From NCBI GenBank assembly GCA_003344405.1, contig NOWV01000172.1:105870-169869 (forward strand): DNA of 64,000 nucleotides, read 5' to 3'. The translations under genes were made by a program, and so were the position numbers. Positions 28,601 through 40,753 of this stretch are shown here, piece by piece. The notes beneath the pieces are model-generated. The model searched no databases. It saw only the letters and a list, made by a program, of their open reading frames with translations, and had not been told where the DNA came from. The number at the start of each line of letters is the position of its first letter. Position 1 is the stretch's first letter. Origin of the DNA: Trichoplax sp. H2 (taxonomy: Eukaryota > Placozoa > Uniplacotomia > Trichoplacea).

Positions 28601-31600
28601 TTGGAACCAGCATACCTTGAATTCTCCAGAATTAATAGATCGTGACGATAAATATCAGGAAAAGGCGTAGATCAACTTTGTTCTTGGTATTCTAATAAAG
28701 GCTAATGGAATTGTAAATACATATATCAAGATACCAATCTAATCCAATGCTCCGATTTCTCGATTTGGTTTAAGCGAAGCTACTGTAGAAGCATGGAAAT
28801 TGCTATAGATATTTATATATGCCGCTAAGCAGTTTGTGAAAAGTTATTCATGCTAATTAGACATTAATGAGAAAGAGGGAAGAGTCCTAGTCTTTGTCTG
28901 TCTTTTAGCTAATTACTATGCAATGTTCTATCAGTCATTTTCTGCTTAAGGTTGGGCAACCAAACAATACTGAATGCTTATTTTGAATAACATAATTACT
29001 CATCAATAAAGGCAAACAATATGCCACAAGAATAGCGCCTGTTAGCGACGGTAAATTGAGTTCTTTCTATATGGTCTAAATTGGCAAGCTCTACTATTAT
29101 CCTTGAATAAAGGAGTGGCCTCGAATATAATACTGTGGAAAATGATCCATAAATGAATCTACTATCATCGTTACAACAGTTGCTTATGATGATAAATGAT
29201 ATTCTAAAGTACTTTTAAGTCGATCTGATCAACGCGTATGATTTGTATCCTTACTTTTAAGTCAAATGATGGATACCCTCTCGCATCAGAATGTACTATT
29301 GTATGTTTTAACTTTCATTTAACATGGCATGATGATTGATAGAAAATTAATAAGAGATGTTGGTCAGTAATCTAAGTGTCAGTAGTTAATAGATGTTAGA
29401 TACACTGATGCGTCCAATGAAAAGTCATCGAGTAGTAGACAAAACTAGTAGTCAGATAGAATATTCTTAACATCCTTGTAGACTAACGTCATGAAATCCC
29501 TTAATTCTATTTATCGGTTAGGGAGAGCTGTAACTGATAGTTAAAAGTATGTAAGAAGTTAATGAATCAATTTCAGCTTCCTCACGCCTTTGATAATCAT
29601 TTTAGGCTTGGACAACAAATTTGTTTGTCGTACTAAGTCAGCAATTCGCTTCTTGCTGTAGTTTTAGACTATAACGTATGTAAAGTTGGACTGTGATATC
29701 GTATTCGTTCCATTGAAAGTTGTATTAGCGGAAAGAAAGGCTAACTGGTCAGAGTGGCAGTTGAATAGATCTACACTCCTTAATACTCACAATACATCAA
29801 TAACTAGATATACTACTGTATATAGTGTAATGCTGTAGTTCTATTTCGATTAGAGTATGATAGAATTAGGTGGAATTGAATTTAAAATATTGCTCATAGA
29901 GAATTAGAAGCTATTACAAAGACGCAATACTACTAGTTATTTGCCGGGATTACAAAATTTGTAATATATTAGCCGATAGTTAACATTTACTTATGGCTGT
30001 AGTACCCTCTAAAATTAGTAATCCTGTCGATTTTAATATGCAAAACACAGGATAATTCATGAAATTTTTCCCGCATTGTATCGATACTGAATGAGCTTTT
30101 ATATTCTGGGGTCTCCATATTAATGTCGCCAATTAATCTACTATCAATGAGATCAAGTTTTCTCGCCTTGCTAGGATTCTTACGTGAGTACATTGCCCTT
30201 TTATTCGTTTAAGTGATATTAATAAAAAATCTGCGTGCGTCGTTATGATCTCAAACTTAAATAGCTGTTTAAGGATGATTTAGGATTTTAAAATATCTAT
30301 GAGCTAGTCAATAGCTCTGTAGAATATGAATTGTTATGATACCCCGATATTTGTAATAGTAAGATTGCATTTAAATATTCAATTACTGTAGTCATCTAGT
30401 CAGCAAAGATCAATTTTGAATTTAATTGAAGATCTTAATAAGCAGCATAAAATAGAAAGCACGCTATTAGCATTCTTACTCTTTATACGTATTCCACTTC
30501 ATATTCATACAATTACAGTATTATTTGCTGAGGAATATTTACCCTGATGCAGACTTACCATAATGCTATATCTTGTAAATGGTTAATCCTACTTTAGGAA
30601 TACTCGCATACTCACAGAAATTAATTCTAGTCTTATGTGTAATGTAAGGAAAAGGTTTATTACCGTAAGATCTGAAATCAACACTGGAATAACTGTATCA
30701 GGTAAACATAATATACAATTGTTATATTGAGCAAGTCGACAGGCCGAAAGGTTTCAACCCGCTCGACAGTAGTGCAAATCTAATGTAGATCGTAAGCATA
30801 AATATAAAGCAAAAATGAAAGCAAGCAAAGATAAATGTTCAACTTATGCACTGGCTTTATACTATCTAATTACGTTATAAGATACCAATTTATTTCACTG
30901 CCACGTATTAATAGTTTTAGGCTTTCTGACTGATTTAGAGAATATCCAAGCCGAAATATAATTTCTATAAAGACTGTACTACGCTTTTCCCAGTTAACCA
31001 GTAAATCACCAGATGAAAGCGAAATCAATGAGCGGTAGTAATGTCTTTACGTCATTAAAGTATTTTGTCATCTGAGAATATCTTAAGTGCTTGAGCTGAT
31101 ACTATTATGATGTAGCACCTATATTTAGCAGTTACATGACAGCTATACAAGATTCCTTATTCCAACATCATCACATTAATATTACAGGGTTTCTTTCTTT
31201 ATTTCTCTCTATCTTTAACGGGTAACAGTACTACGTAATCATTTATTATTGGAGATAGTAACAAAATCTTAGAAACGCATTACGGGGACTTACAATTAGT
31301 ATTAGTAGTACAAGTAGATTGCTTCGCATAACATCTAGCTTAAACCTATAATAAAAATTTGATTCTTTAATTACACATTATTACAGTATTGCCAAAAGCG
31401 ACAACCCTCTGATAAATCACATACGGGAAATCGTATTAATATACCGTTTTATATATCAATGTAAATATTCACATATTCTCATATTTATAAATGTTTCGGA
31501 CTGTAGCTGCAACACTCTAAATAGCACTATACTTTTGATTCCGTAACGCAGACTATACTTCATTGTAGATACAACAGAATGAGTTATAATATTAGTGGAT

Positions 31601-31848
31601 ATTAAGATTATATCTATTCGGTTACGGCTTGTACGATGTACTGTAACCCTTATGGCTGAACCTGTAAGTGTTAGTATTACTACTAGATACTATCGAATAC
31701 TGAATTCATTTCTTTAATAATTTGATCTTCCAATCAGGCCTACTACGAAAGAATTTAAATTACCATACAATACGGAATAGTCTTGGAAAGTCCCATATGC
31801 AAACTTTTTATCATAATTCTGCCACTGTTTCATCACCACAGCAAATGC
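25625..31848. other. Spacer between the two patatin-like genes
   Basis: About 6.2 kb, AT-rich. Apart from the orphan ORF at 29987-30193 no exon, RNA gene or element was recognised. The frame at 26982-27248 lacks splice context and looks like chance. Confidence 0.5.
29987..30193 (-). CDS. Orphan 68-codon ORF with protein-like composition
   Basis: ATG at 30193 starts MYSRKNPSKARKLDLIDSR and the frame is hydrophilic and balanced (Lys/Arg/Asp/Glu throughout, DTMREKFHELS), unlike the Tyr/Ile/Phe-rich chance frames nearby. The codons ending ITNFRG overlap a possible donor (GGTACT near 30003). No partner exon or family recognised. It could be an exon remnant from the lipase duplication or a small independent gene. 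Confidence 0.25.
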   Translation of the reverse strand: MYSRKNPSKARKLDLIDSRLIGDINMETPEYKSSFSIDTMREKFHELSCVLHIKIDRITNFRGYYSHK

Positions 31849-34800
31849 TTATACTGTTGTTACTTTCCGGCGATCGCGTAGACGGGGTAAATATTCGTTA
31901 ATAAAGAAAGCTATAGTCCCCCTTCTTCCACTCTATAATTGTTAAAATGAATTAAAATCACCATTATACGAATAACTTCGTACCTTGCAGCGAAAATAAA
32001 CACTTTAACAATAAATATCTTTGCAATAATTATTACATTGCACGATTATACACAAGCTCGCAAAAATGTTACAGTATTATTTTAACCTTACAAAATCGTA
32101 TTTCATTCCAATATATTATAATTCTACTTCTACTTTACTAAATGATGACTATGCAGCAATAAGTCGCAATATTAAGCTTACCTTTTTCAATAACTTTTTG
32201 TCTGCCTCATCCATATACCAATTTGTTGTTCCAACATGGTGAGTATTAATTCCAATTGTTCTATGTACATCCACACCCTTTCAATGTAAATTTATAAATC
32301 ACATAACATATAACCATACAAATTACTATTATATAATTTTTTAAGAAGTCAATATTTTACTACGAGGTATCTAAATTCTTTCATAACCAACCTTTACAAA
32401 TCTCCTTTTAGAACTCATTGCTAGTGTGTCCTATTTTTTCAATTATAGTATTTGATATTAACTTAGTCTATCAAATCGTAAATTGGTTCTACATAAACAT
32501 AAAAAGTATATCTTACCAATAACGATGACACGTATTCAGAGGGTTTGGTTATGTTGACCCGCTCAAACCCAAGATGACCAGTCCTCAAATTTACACCAAC
32601 AGAACGAAAATATCCAAGAATCTCATTCAGTTCAACCTATAGTATTAATGCAGCTAATGTTACCTTCATTGACACTGCAGTACACTAATGCCTATATTGA
32701 AGTATTTATATTTTAATCGTTCTTACAAATTTCTCAAGGCTTTAGTATAAGGTAACAAATATCAACAAAGCTTTTAAGCATGTATACAGTAAATCTTTAA
32801 CATCTATTGTAATAAATGAATGTAAACTATTATGTGCACTATGCAGTAAGCCAGTAATTAAAATTGTTTTATCGCTCTATCAATTATTCCTTTAATCTTT
32901 ACCCTATTATCATTGTTCGGATTAATTTTTTTCATGAAGTCAACTTCACCACCCCGACGCAGTAGTTTCGACTTTGCAGTATTGTCTAAATTCTATTTAC
33001 AATTTTAAACATTAATAAACATCTAGACTAAAAACCAACATTATGTAGTAATATCATTCTCTAAATCCAAAAGTAGGTAACCCTTAAAATTTCTTGTACA
33101 TCTTCCAGGCGATAATACGATGGTCTATTTCCATCAGTTACAGCGTATTTATCTAATTCCTGCATAAAATTAAAATACCATTACTTCTAATGCGGAAATG
33201 TTCGAAAACAGAATTTAGTAAAATATAAAGCTAACAAAATCAGTAAAACACTGGGTAAGGCTATCACGTAAACAGAAAACGTGCAAGTACAGTGATACTA
33301 ATTGTCAGTAAGACCTAATGGCAGCATGGGCATACTTGAAAGTCAGACGTGAGTATAGAGCATTCTTCTCGGTCACAGCGACAGTTTACTTAGTATTGCA
33401 TGCATATAGCAAAATCTGCTAGTTATCAACATTATTAGTGTATGTAGTAATTAACTATAATTGTAAGTGTAAAGTACTACAGTACTATTGCAAAAATTAT
33501 AAAGTTGATATGAAATAGTTGAAAAATAACGGCTTTTTTGGTTGAAAATACTTGTAAAGTCTACGAAATGTTACAATCGCTTCGCATTAAGACTATCATA
33601 AAGTAGTAATGTCATACATTCCATACAGTCTAGCAAGTGTTACAATAATTGCATAATGAATACCGTCATAAAACGTTCAAATTCTCGTAGTAAATCCTGT
33701 CGATCTGAATGAGAAACCTGAATGGATTTCCTAGTTTGTTTTAGCAAATTGTAATTGAGCTCCAATTAATATATTTTCTCGATAAAGGGAAAAAGAGTAT
33801 GATTCTGCGGCATAAATCTGTATTGTGCTTAGAGTGCCAGTTGCCAACAATTTAACAACCGCTAAATTCCTATATACTTGCCTGCCCTTTTTCTGGGATA
33901 GTTTCGTTTGAAATTCCTTACTCAAATGATAATTTACCCAATTCCTAACCGATTGCTTAGGCATAGAGGGGTTATTCTCTTTGCACCGATGAAATAACGA
34001 AGCTTCTCTTTCTATTAATTTTTTTGCAAATATTTCCGCTTCATTCGCTGAATACTACGGTAAGAAGCATGTTATAATAAAACGATTAATACTCTTTATA
34101 ATGTTGTAACATTTATTGGCGATATCATCTCAATATAATACAATTGTGATACAGCCATTCCGAAGATGCAATTTAATAGCAGGCTTAGATTGTACAGTTA
34201 CACTAGTAATAAGTCATGAATACGTACGTAATCGATAGAATAAGCAAATTTCACAAGAAATTTATTCGGTATTTATTAACTTACTAATAGTAGCCCTAAT
34301 GTTTTCCAGTTGCATTCTGTCCCAAATCTGGCAGCGTCATCATATAATTCATCAATTCTCGTATGGAATGGTCTAAGTTTTTTAACGAAATGATTTTTCT
34401 CTTCTAAGGAAAGCCACCATCCTAAACAAGTAATTGTACAGTAATTATGAAAAAGGCTTTGATACAGCGTACAAAACACACTATAGCTGAAGAACAAATT
34501 ACTTCTAACGGGAATAGCTTACCATCTTAATTACGTACAGTAGAATAATAGCCATCTTATTGTTTTATATGAAAGTAGAACATCTTTACTTTATAGGCTT
34601 TACAGAAGTTACTACTGTATGTTATTGTCTATTTACAGTAGGTTGTTCTATTTTTAAAATCGAAATTTGAAATTTTTCTAACGTGTATTATCGTATATTT
34701 TCGAAAAATTATTTAGAAAAGCGACAAGTATAGTACATGTTATTTTTTCGTAAGATTAACTACATATTCGATTTAAATAATACGTTTGGAACACCGTAAT

Positions 34801-36994
34801 AATAATTACAAATTAAGAAAGTTTACCGTCGAAAACGTGTATTGGATAGTTACACACTAAGCCACCATCAACGTAAATATCTTTCCTAGATGAACCCTTT
34901 TCCCATCCACCACATATACAGCAACAACACCAACAACGAATGCATTTACACGATTTTTCGGATATATCACTTTCATCATAATCTTCTCTAGGATAACGCA
35001 TTCTTGCAAAGTAGACTGTAACAACAAGTACGCGTATATAGTCAATTCAAATCTCCTTAGCATTAAGGATTAGTTCCACTTCTCTTATAAAAATATCGGT
35101 ATGAGTACGAGCTATATGTATACTAAAATGATTACTAGTCTAGGGGCAAAACTGTAACAACACTAGACAAAGGTAAACTTTGATACAGAAAAAATTTAAC
35201 AGGACTCACAAGGAAGAGACATTGACATTCTGACTGCTTTATAAATTTCCATGTTTGGCGTAGTTTTTGCGTGTAGATAATCTGCAGATAGCCGATTTAA
35301 GTTTGTTGAGACGATACATAGTTCGGTATCATTACGTTCCAACAGCTAAAGATCAATACGTATACTGGTAAGTATCAAGTGTAGCCGCATTAAATAAAAT
35401 ATGATTACAACTACTACATGAATACGCTCATTTCGTTACTATCAATTTCATTAAATAGTTATAGCCATCAACCTGAGCGAAAGTGATATCTGAGTCGATA
35501 TTCAGTTCTTTAAACCTTTGTCTGAACCAGCGCTCAATTCTTCGCCCGGGATTCCAACCAAATTTGGTGATTAAATTGGGCAGCAAGCTACAGCAACCTA
35601 ATGCATGATCTAGACTCGATAATATTTGGTTAACAACTGTTAGTATAGATGTTTAGCCTTGTTCAACGTAAGTATTGAATTTTAGTCTAATCTATATGCA
35701 TCTAATAACAAGAGTTAGTCAAGTTGTATTTTGAATACAGCATTTTATTATGAAAGATATTAGTTTTAACTTCAGTGGATACCTTCTAAGATACCCTTAA
35801 TATTTTGATTGAGTAAATAATCAATATCTTCTAGTTTCAATCCTATTGCAAGGAGAGAAGCAAGCATTGCACCAGCACTAGCTCCAGCTATCCGTTTAAT
35901 CCTTCTGTTGCCATTGGCATCCGTTAGTATTCCTAATTCTTGTAGAACCTAATTGCAAATTGTCAATGCAAACTTAATGAATAGCATTGTAGAACTAAGA
36001 AAGGGTTCAGTTCATTAGTTTATTTGCATAGTATGGTAAATTGATCACTTTGATGCGTAGTATATTTTAATGGAGTTGAAGGATATTTACAGTATCGCTA
36101 TGGGCTGGCTGTACTTTATTTACTGTAATTTATAAATGACTTTAACTTAGCCATTTGAATCAATCTACTATCCCTTTGTGCTAATTTTATATTTAAAATT
36201 TCTGATATAGAATTCGCTATACTGTATATGCACACTGTTTTATATGACTAATTGCAAGACATACTGTAGCTGCTGTAATACCATAACGGGATTCATGTCC
36301 ATTTTATGGGCTAGATTTACTATTTCTCTGTATTCCTTATACTATAATTCCAGTCATCATTTCTATTCTTTTCGGGGATTTCAATCATGTAGGAGGACGT
36401 CATTTTAATATGATCAACTCAGTACAGTTCCTGTCATAGTTATCGAGCGTAACTACTATCATTCGGCTTACTTGTAATGCTCCGATATAGGCGATACCCT
36501 TAACACCACCGCCTTCAAAAACCAAATTTTCGATTTCATCTTCCTCAGTTAATCGTCCTTCCTCTCTTAAAGTTTGCAATTCACTTTTAATATGATTTAT
36601 TAATCCCAATTCTTCTGGATCGAAGCCAACGCTCTCTTCACTATAATGAATGAATTGATGTCAATTTAGCACAATGTTGCACGATCTGAACCTTAATATC
36701 GATGGGTACTCATGTTGTGAAATTTCAATTTGAAAAGTTGTCTGACTGTCATTCGATACGGCTGTACGTATGTTGTACTATATTCTCGAAAGATGTGTAC
36801 TGTAATGTATTTGTTGATAATAAGATTACTTCAACTTTGTACCACAAGAATTGAATTGACTCATTGTAATCCTCTTGATCGGCATGGTAACTGTGACTGA
36901 TTGACGGAATGAATCCATGCTTGTCTAGAGTCTTCTCCAACCATTGGTACACTTGTGTGCAGTATGATGGATGTCTTACATAATATGAATTCAT
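31849..36994 (-). CDS. Patatin-like phospholipase with EF-hand-type loop (copy B)
   Basis: Tandem paralog of copy A with matching intron positions. Exons from the 5' end: 36830-36994 (candidate first exon, MNSYYVRHPSY), 36472-36633, 35783-35948, 35473-35609, 35210-35345, 34827-35015, 34285-34421, a region ending at 34054 (start unresolved), 33082-33159, 32903-32985, 32517-32636, 32182-32277, 31849-31932. Catalytic elements: FEGGGVKG, GASAGAMLASLL, YVDGGLVCNYP with a preceding Cys cluster (CIRCWCCCCICGG). One EF-hand-type loop, NPNNDNRVELNE, spans the 32903/32636 junction. The last exon is only 28 codons (SGRRGTIAFF to VTTV), so the long acidic tail of copy A is missing. Phases between 34054 and 32985 are not fully resolved; the exons at 33082-33159 and 32903-32985 do not join in phase, implying a missed small exon or an error. 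First-exon assignment is tentative. Confidence 0.75.
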
Positions 36995-38448
36995 GATTAA
37001 AACATTATTCTTATTTCAGTCGTACTGTAGATTTCTACGCTGTCATGGTCACTCTCTGCTGTGATAATACGTATACGCGTCGAGGATAGGGTCGTTTATT
37101 CATTTTCATTTCACTTGATTGCTTTCCTTGGCTGTATTATTCATACATGCTCTTTCTACCTACAATATCTGCTTGATTGATACAGTAGAAAGAATTCCTG
37201 ATCTGCAGTAAATTGACCAATGTCCTCAACTGTATAGGAAATCCTTGCACATCCGCGTCCACGTATTTCACACTTGCGTCTGACGAAAATTCACCTCTTA
37301 TAGAGCACAAAAATGTTACTGTTGTACTGTACTGTACTGTTCACTTGCAGTTGCTGTATTGGCAAATTGTCTTCTTGTTATTATTTCAACAAAATGTGGA
37401 TGGAGAAGATACTAAATATTATTATGTTGCCTTCTATCGACAACGAATCATTGCAATGAGATGGCAAAACTTACCTCCTGGAACGATTACGATTCATCTT
37501 GATTCCTTGATCACAACCGAATTGCCACACTAATCTACTGGATCATATTAAAGTAACTTAATCCAATTGCAATGGCAGCCAGTGGACCCAATTAAAAGCG
37601 GTACTGAAACGTTCCAACTGGCACACAACCGTAAACGCTTGAAGCCAATGGGGTTGAAACGCTACTCCGTCAAAGTGACGCGTCTTGGAGTCAANNNNNN
37701 NNNNNNNNNNNNNNAGAATTGAATTGACTCATTGTAATCCTCTTGATCGGCATGGTAACTGTGACTGATTGACGGAATGAATCCATGCTCGTCTAGAGTC
37801 TTCTCCAACCATTGGTACACTTGTGTGCAGTATGATGGATGTCTTACATAATATTAATTCATGATTAAAACATTATTCTTATTTCAGTCGTACTGTAGAT
37901 TTCTACGCTGTCATGGTCACTCTCTGCTGTGATAATACGTATATGCGTCGACTGTGTGACCAATATCCTCAACTGTATAGGAAATCCTTGCACATCCGCG
38001 TCCACTTATTTCACACTTGCGTCTGACGAAAATTCACCTCTTATAATATAGAGCACAAAAATGTTACGGCTGTACTGTACTGTACTGTTCACTTGCAGTT
38101 GCTGTATTGGCAAATTGTCTTCTTGTTATTATTTCAACAAAATGTTGATGGAGAAGGCACTAAATATTATTATGTTGCCTTCTATCGACAACGAATCATT
38201 GCAATGAGATGGCAAAACTTACCTCCTAGGGGAACGATTACGATTCATCTTGATTCCTTGATCACAAGCGAATTGGCACACTAATCTACTGGATCATATT
38301 AGGTTCAAGTAACTTAATCCAATTGCAATGGCAGCCAGTGGACCCAATTAAAAGCGGTACTGAAACGTTCCAACTGGCACACAATCGTAAACGCTTGAAG
38401 CCAATGGTTGAAACGCTACTCCGTCAAAGTGACGCGTCTTGGAGTCAA
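36847..38448. repeat. Direct duplication around assembly gap 2
   Basis: Copy A 36847-37694 and copy B 37715-38448 begin with AGAATTGAATTGACTCATTG and end with CGTCTTGGAGTCAA, with 20 N between (37695-37714). Copy B lacks about 130 nt and has scattered substitutions. Copy A overlaps the candidate first exon of patatin-like B. Confidence 0.9.
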
Positions 38449-39417
38449 TGGTAGCTATAATTGAATTACCATTTTAGCTGCAGCATCGGACGAGTACAGT
38501 ATACTGTATGTAGCAGAGTCAAATTGCAATACGAAACACTACTATCCAATACAACCCGAGTCACTGGCATCACTTTCTCTCTCTTTCTAAGAATGATGAC
38601 GCAAGAGTCATCATCTTGATGACAATAACAATCGCGTTTCGCCACTCATTTGCTTTTAATATTTGAGTTATTGAACTATGGTCGCACATAGTCGCACACG
38701 TGCTGGGCTAAATTCGAGCATGCGCGAAGATGCCACCACTTTGCCTGAAAGGTCCGCTTTACTCACAGTACTGTGTACTGTACTGTACAGTATAGTACTG
38801 TACTGTATGTACTGTAGACTGTAGAGGTTCAAAAACATCTGTGTTTTTGACGAATAGGAGAATTTTTAATGTTGAACAGCTTTTAGTATAGAGAAAATAG
38901 AAGGAATTTCATACACATCACTCTACAGTACTGTATTTCTGTTTTACCAGATTTGCAGTCATTTCCTCTCTGAGCAACTGCAGTTTTATCTTCCTACACT
39001 GTACAGTACAATATTCATGAGTGTACAATTCAGCCATATTGATATCGATCGATACTCAGCGTAAGTACAGTATAATACTGGACGTATAATCGTATTTTGC
39101 TTGTCTGGTCCAGTATTTTAGTAACAACCCACATGCCCACGGCCCACAATCTTCTGAAAAGCATACTACAATATTTTAGCATAGCCCATAGCATGAAATT
39201 CTCGCCCTTTTCTATACTATACTCTACCGTATATACAGTACTGTATGATTGAAAGATATCAACATAGCAGGGCCTAGTGTACAATAACTGTACTTTAATG
39301 CCTTCCAAAACAGCAACGATATCCTGAACTATGACCAGATCCAGACCCCCAGTAGTTTTACAGTACTGTATATCAGACTTTGAACTTTAACCATTCCTCC
39401 CTCTGGTCTCTAGTTTC

Positions 39418-39466
39418 ATTGCTAAAAAGTTTACAGTAGACTCTCTACTGTAAACTTTTTAGCAAT
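39418..39466. repeat. Perfect inverted repeat, 23-bp arms, 3-nt loop
   Basis: Arm 39418-39440 is the exact reverse complement of arm 39444-39466; the loop is CTC. The inner part of each arm contains TTTACAGTAGA / TCTACTGTAAA, related to the surrounding palindrome family. As RNA it would form a stable hairpin on either strand. Confidence 0.9.
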
Positions 39467-39662
39467 AAAATTGAAATGAATTATTATTAATTATCAAAGA
39501 CCTTGGCTAGACCTGTCAGAGATTCGGTTATCAAGATCATTTAGTAGTTTATGACTGTGCATTCGATCCAACTATACAGTATACAGTACAGTAGTTGGTT
39601 TCGCTAATCTGCACTCTCACAGTCAGGCCTTGAAACGGGCATACTGTACTCAGTAGAGTCGT

Positions 39663-39790
39663 TAAATGGAGTGAAAAGTAACCCGAACCCAATGGAATTG
39701 TTGATTTTCTATCCCCAAATGAGTGCAATCGCTATACAAACACTGTATCACCATAGAATTTCTGAAGTCGAATTTCGCCCTTCAAGTCTG
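39663..39790 (-). repeat. Dispersed repeat, copy 2 (inverted partner at 11455-11600)
   Basis: Reverse complement of the repeat in the CTH/FDX2 region, with a near-perfect core at 39718-39748 and weaker similarity to either side. The two copies sit in comparable positions, within divergent promoter regions. Confidence 0.7.
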
Positions 39791-40753
39791 TATACAGTAC
39801 TGTATAGTAAAAAAGAAATTTGTAATTTCTATCGCTATACAGTACAGTACAGTACTGAGTCTGATGAATTTCGATGGCACTCTGAAAAGATATAATTGTA
39901 CTAGTTCAATCAGGTTCCAACGAGATCAAATCTATATGTATTTGTAGTCGAATAACTCAGAAATGCCGATTTGGTTCTTATTTCTCGAAATAGTTTATAA
40001 TTTTCCCGTAAAATTGGTTAAAAGTCTACAATATCTACAGTACGAAATGAATTTTTTCTACAGTCCAGTGCAGTACTGTACAGTACTGTACAACTGGAAG
40101 AAGCACTCTAGTATTTGACCCATTTCGGAAGGCTACAGTACGGTCAAGTGTAACCTTGGTGAAGTACATTGTACTGTACTACTATAAAATGAACTGACAA
40201 GACCCTCCATAAGGGTCTCTACTGTAGTCTACTCACAACAGGATTCTATGGACCACCGCAACAAACTATTGTACTGTATAGTAGAGCACGTCCAACACTC
40301 CTCCAGTTCCCTAGTCCCTAGCAACGCCATTGTACCGTATCGTGGTCAAGGAAGAAGCACCATCAGTCACAAATAACAAACCTTCTCATACCATAAATAG
40401 ATTAATGAATTCTATTATCCGATATATGAGTCATGAACATGTTGAAAAAGACTTTTCAGTCTTCAGTCATACTCATCCTTGATCACCCTTGGCTGGGGTG
40501 CCATCACGTCATAACCGCGTAACGCTCGACCGTATTTGCCGTATTGTACACCGACATACAGACAAACAGACAGAACATAACAGTCAAACCAATCATCGTT
40601 AACATTAGTCCAACGGTGGTGTGATCGGTGTCGGGCTGCCTATCTGCCTGCCTGCGTTTTTGCTTGTGGCTTTTTTTCCGTCCATTCCTAACTGGAATAT
40701 TATTGCAAGCGTTGGACTAAAAAGAAATCGAGTAATCCATAAATGATTTGATT

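Larger units (their letters stand above)
36995..40753. promoter_or_regulatory. Divergent patatin-like B/UGCG intergenic region, palindrome-rich
   Basis: Separates two outward-transcribed genes. Contains assembly gap 2, dense TACTGTA/TACAGTA palindromes (for example 38767-38822, 39232-39246, 39361-39371, 39574-39592, 39787-39797, 39838-39856, 40067-40093), a 23-bp perfect hairpin and a dispersed repeat. The last 150 bp before 40754 is richer in G/C and CTGCCTGC-like sequence, a plausible 5' leader for UGCG. ORFs here are duplicated by the gap or made of the palindromes and were not called. Confidence 0.5.

Noticed and set aside
37213-38284. Two nearly identical ORFs (about 106 and 63 codons) suggesting a duplicated small gene
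   Set aside because: They lie in the two haplotype-like copies around the 20-N gap, so the duplication is very probably an assembly artefact; no family recognised.
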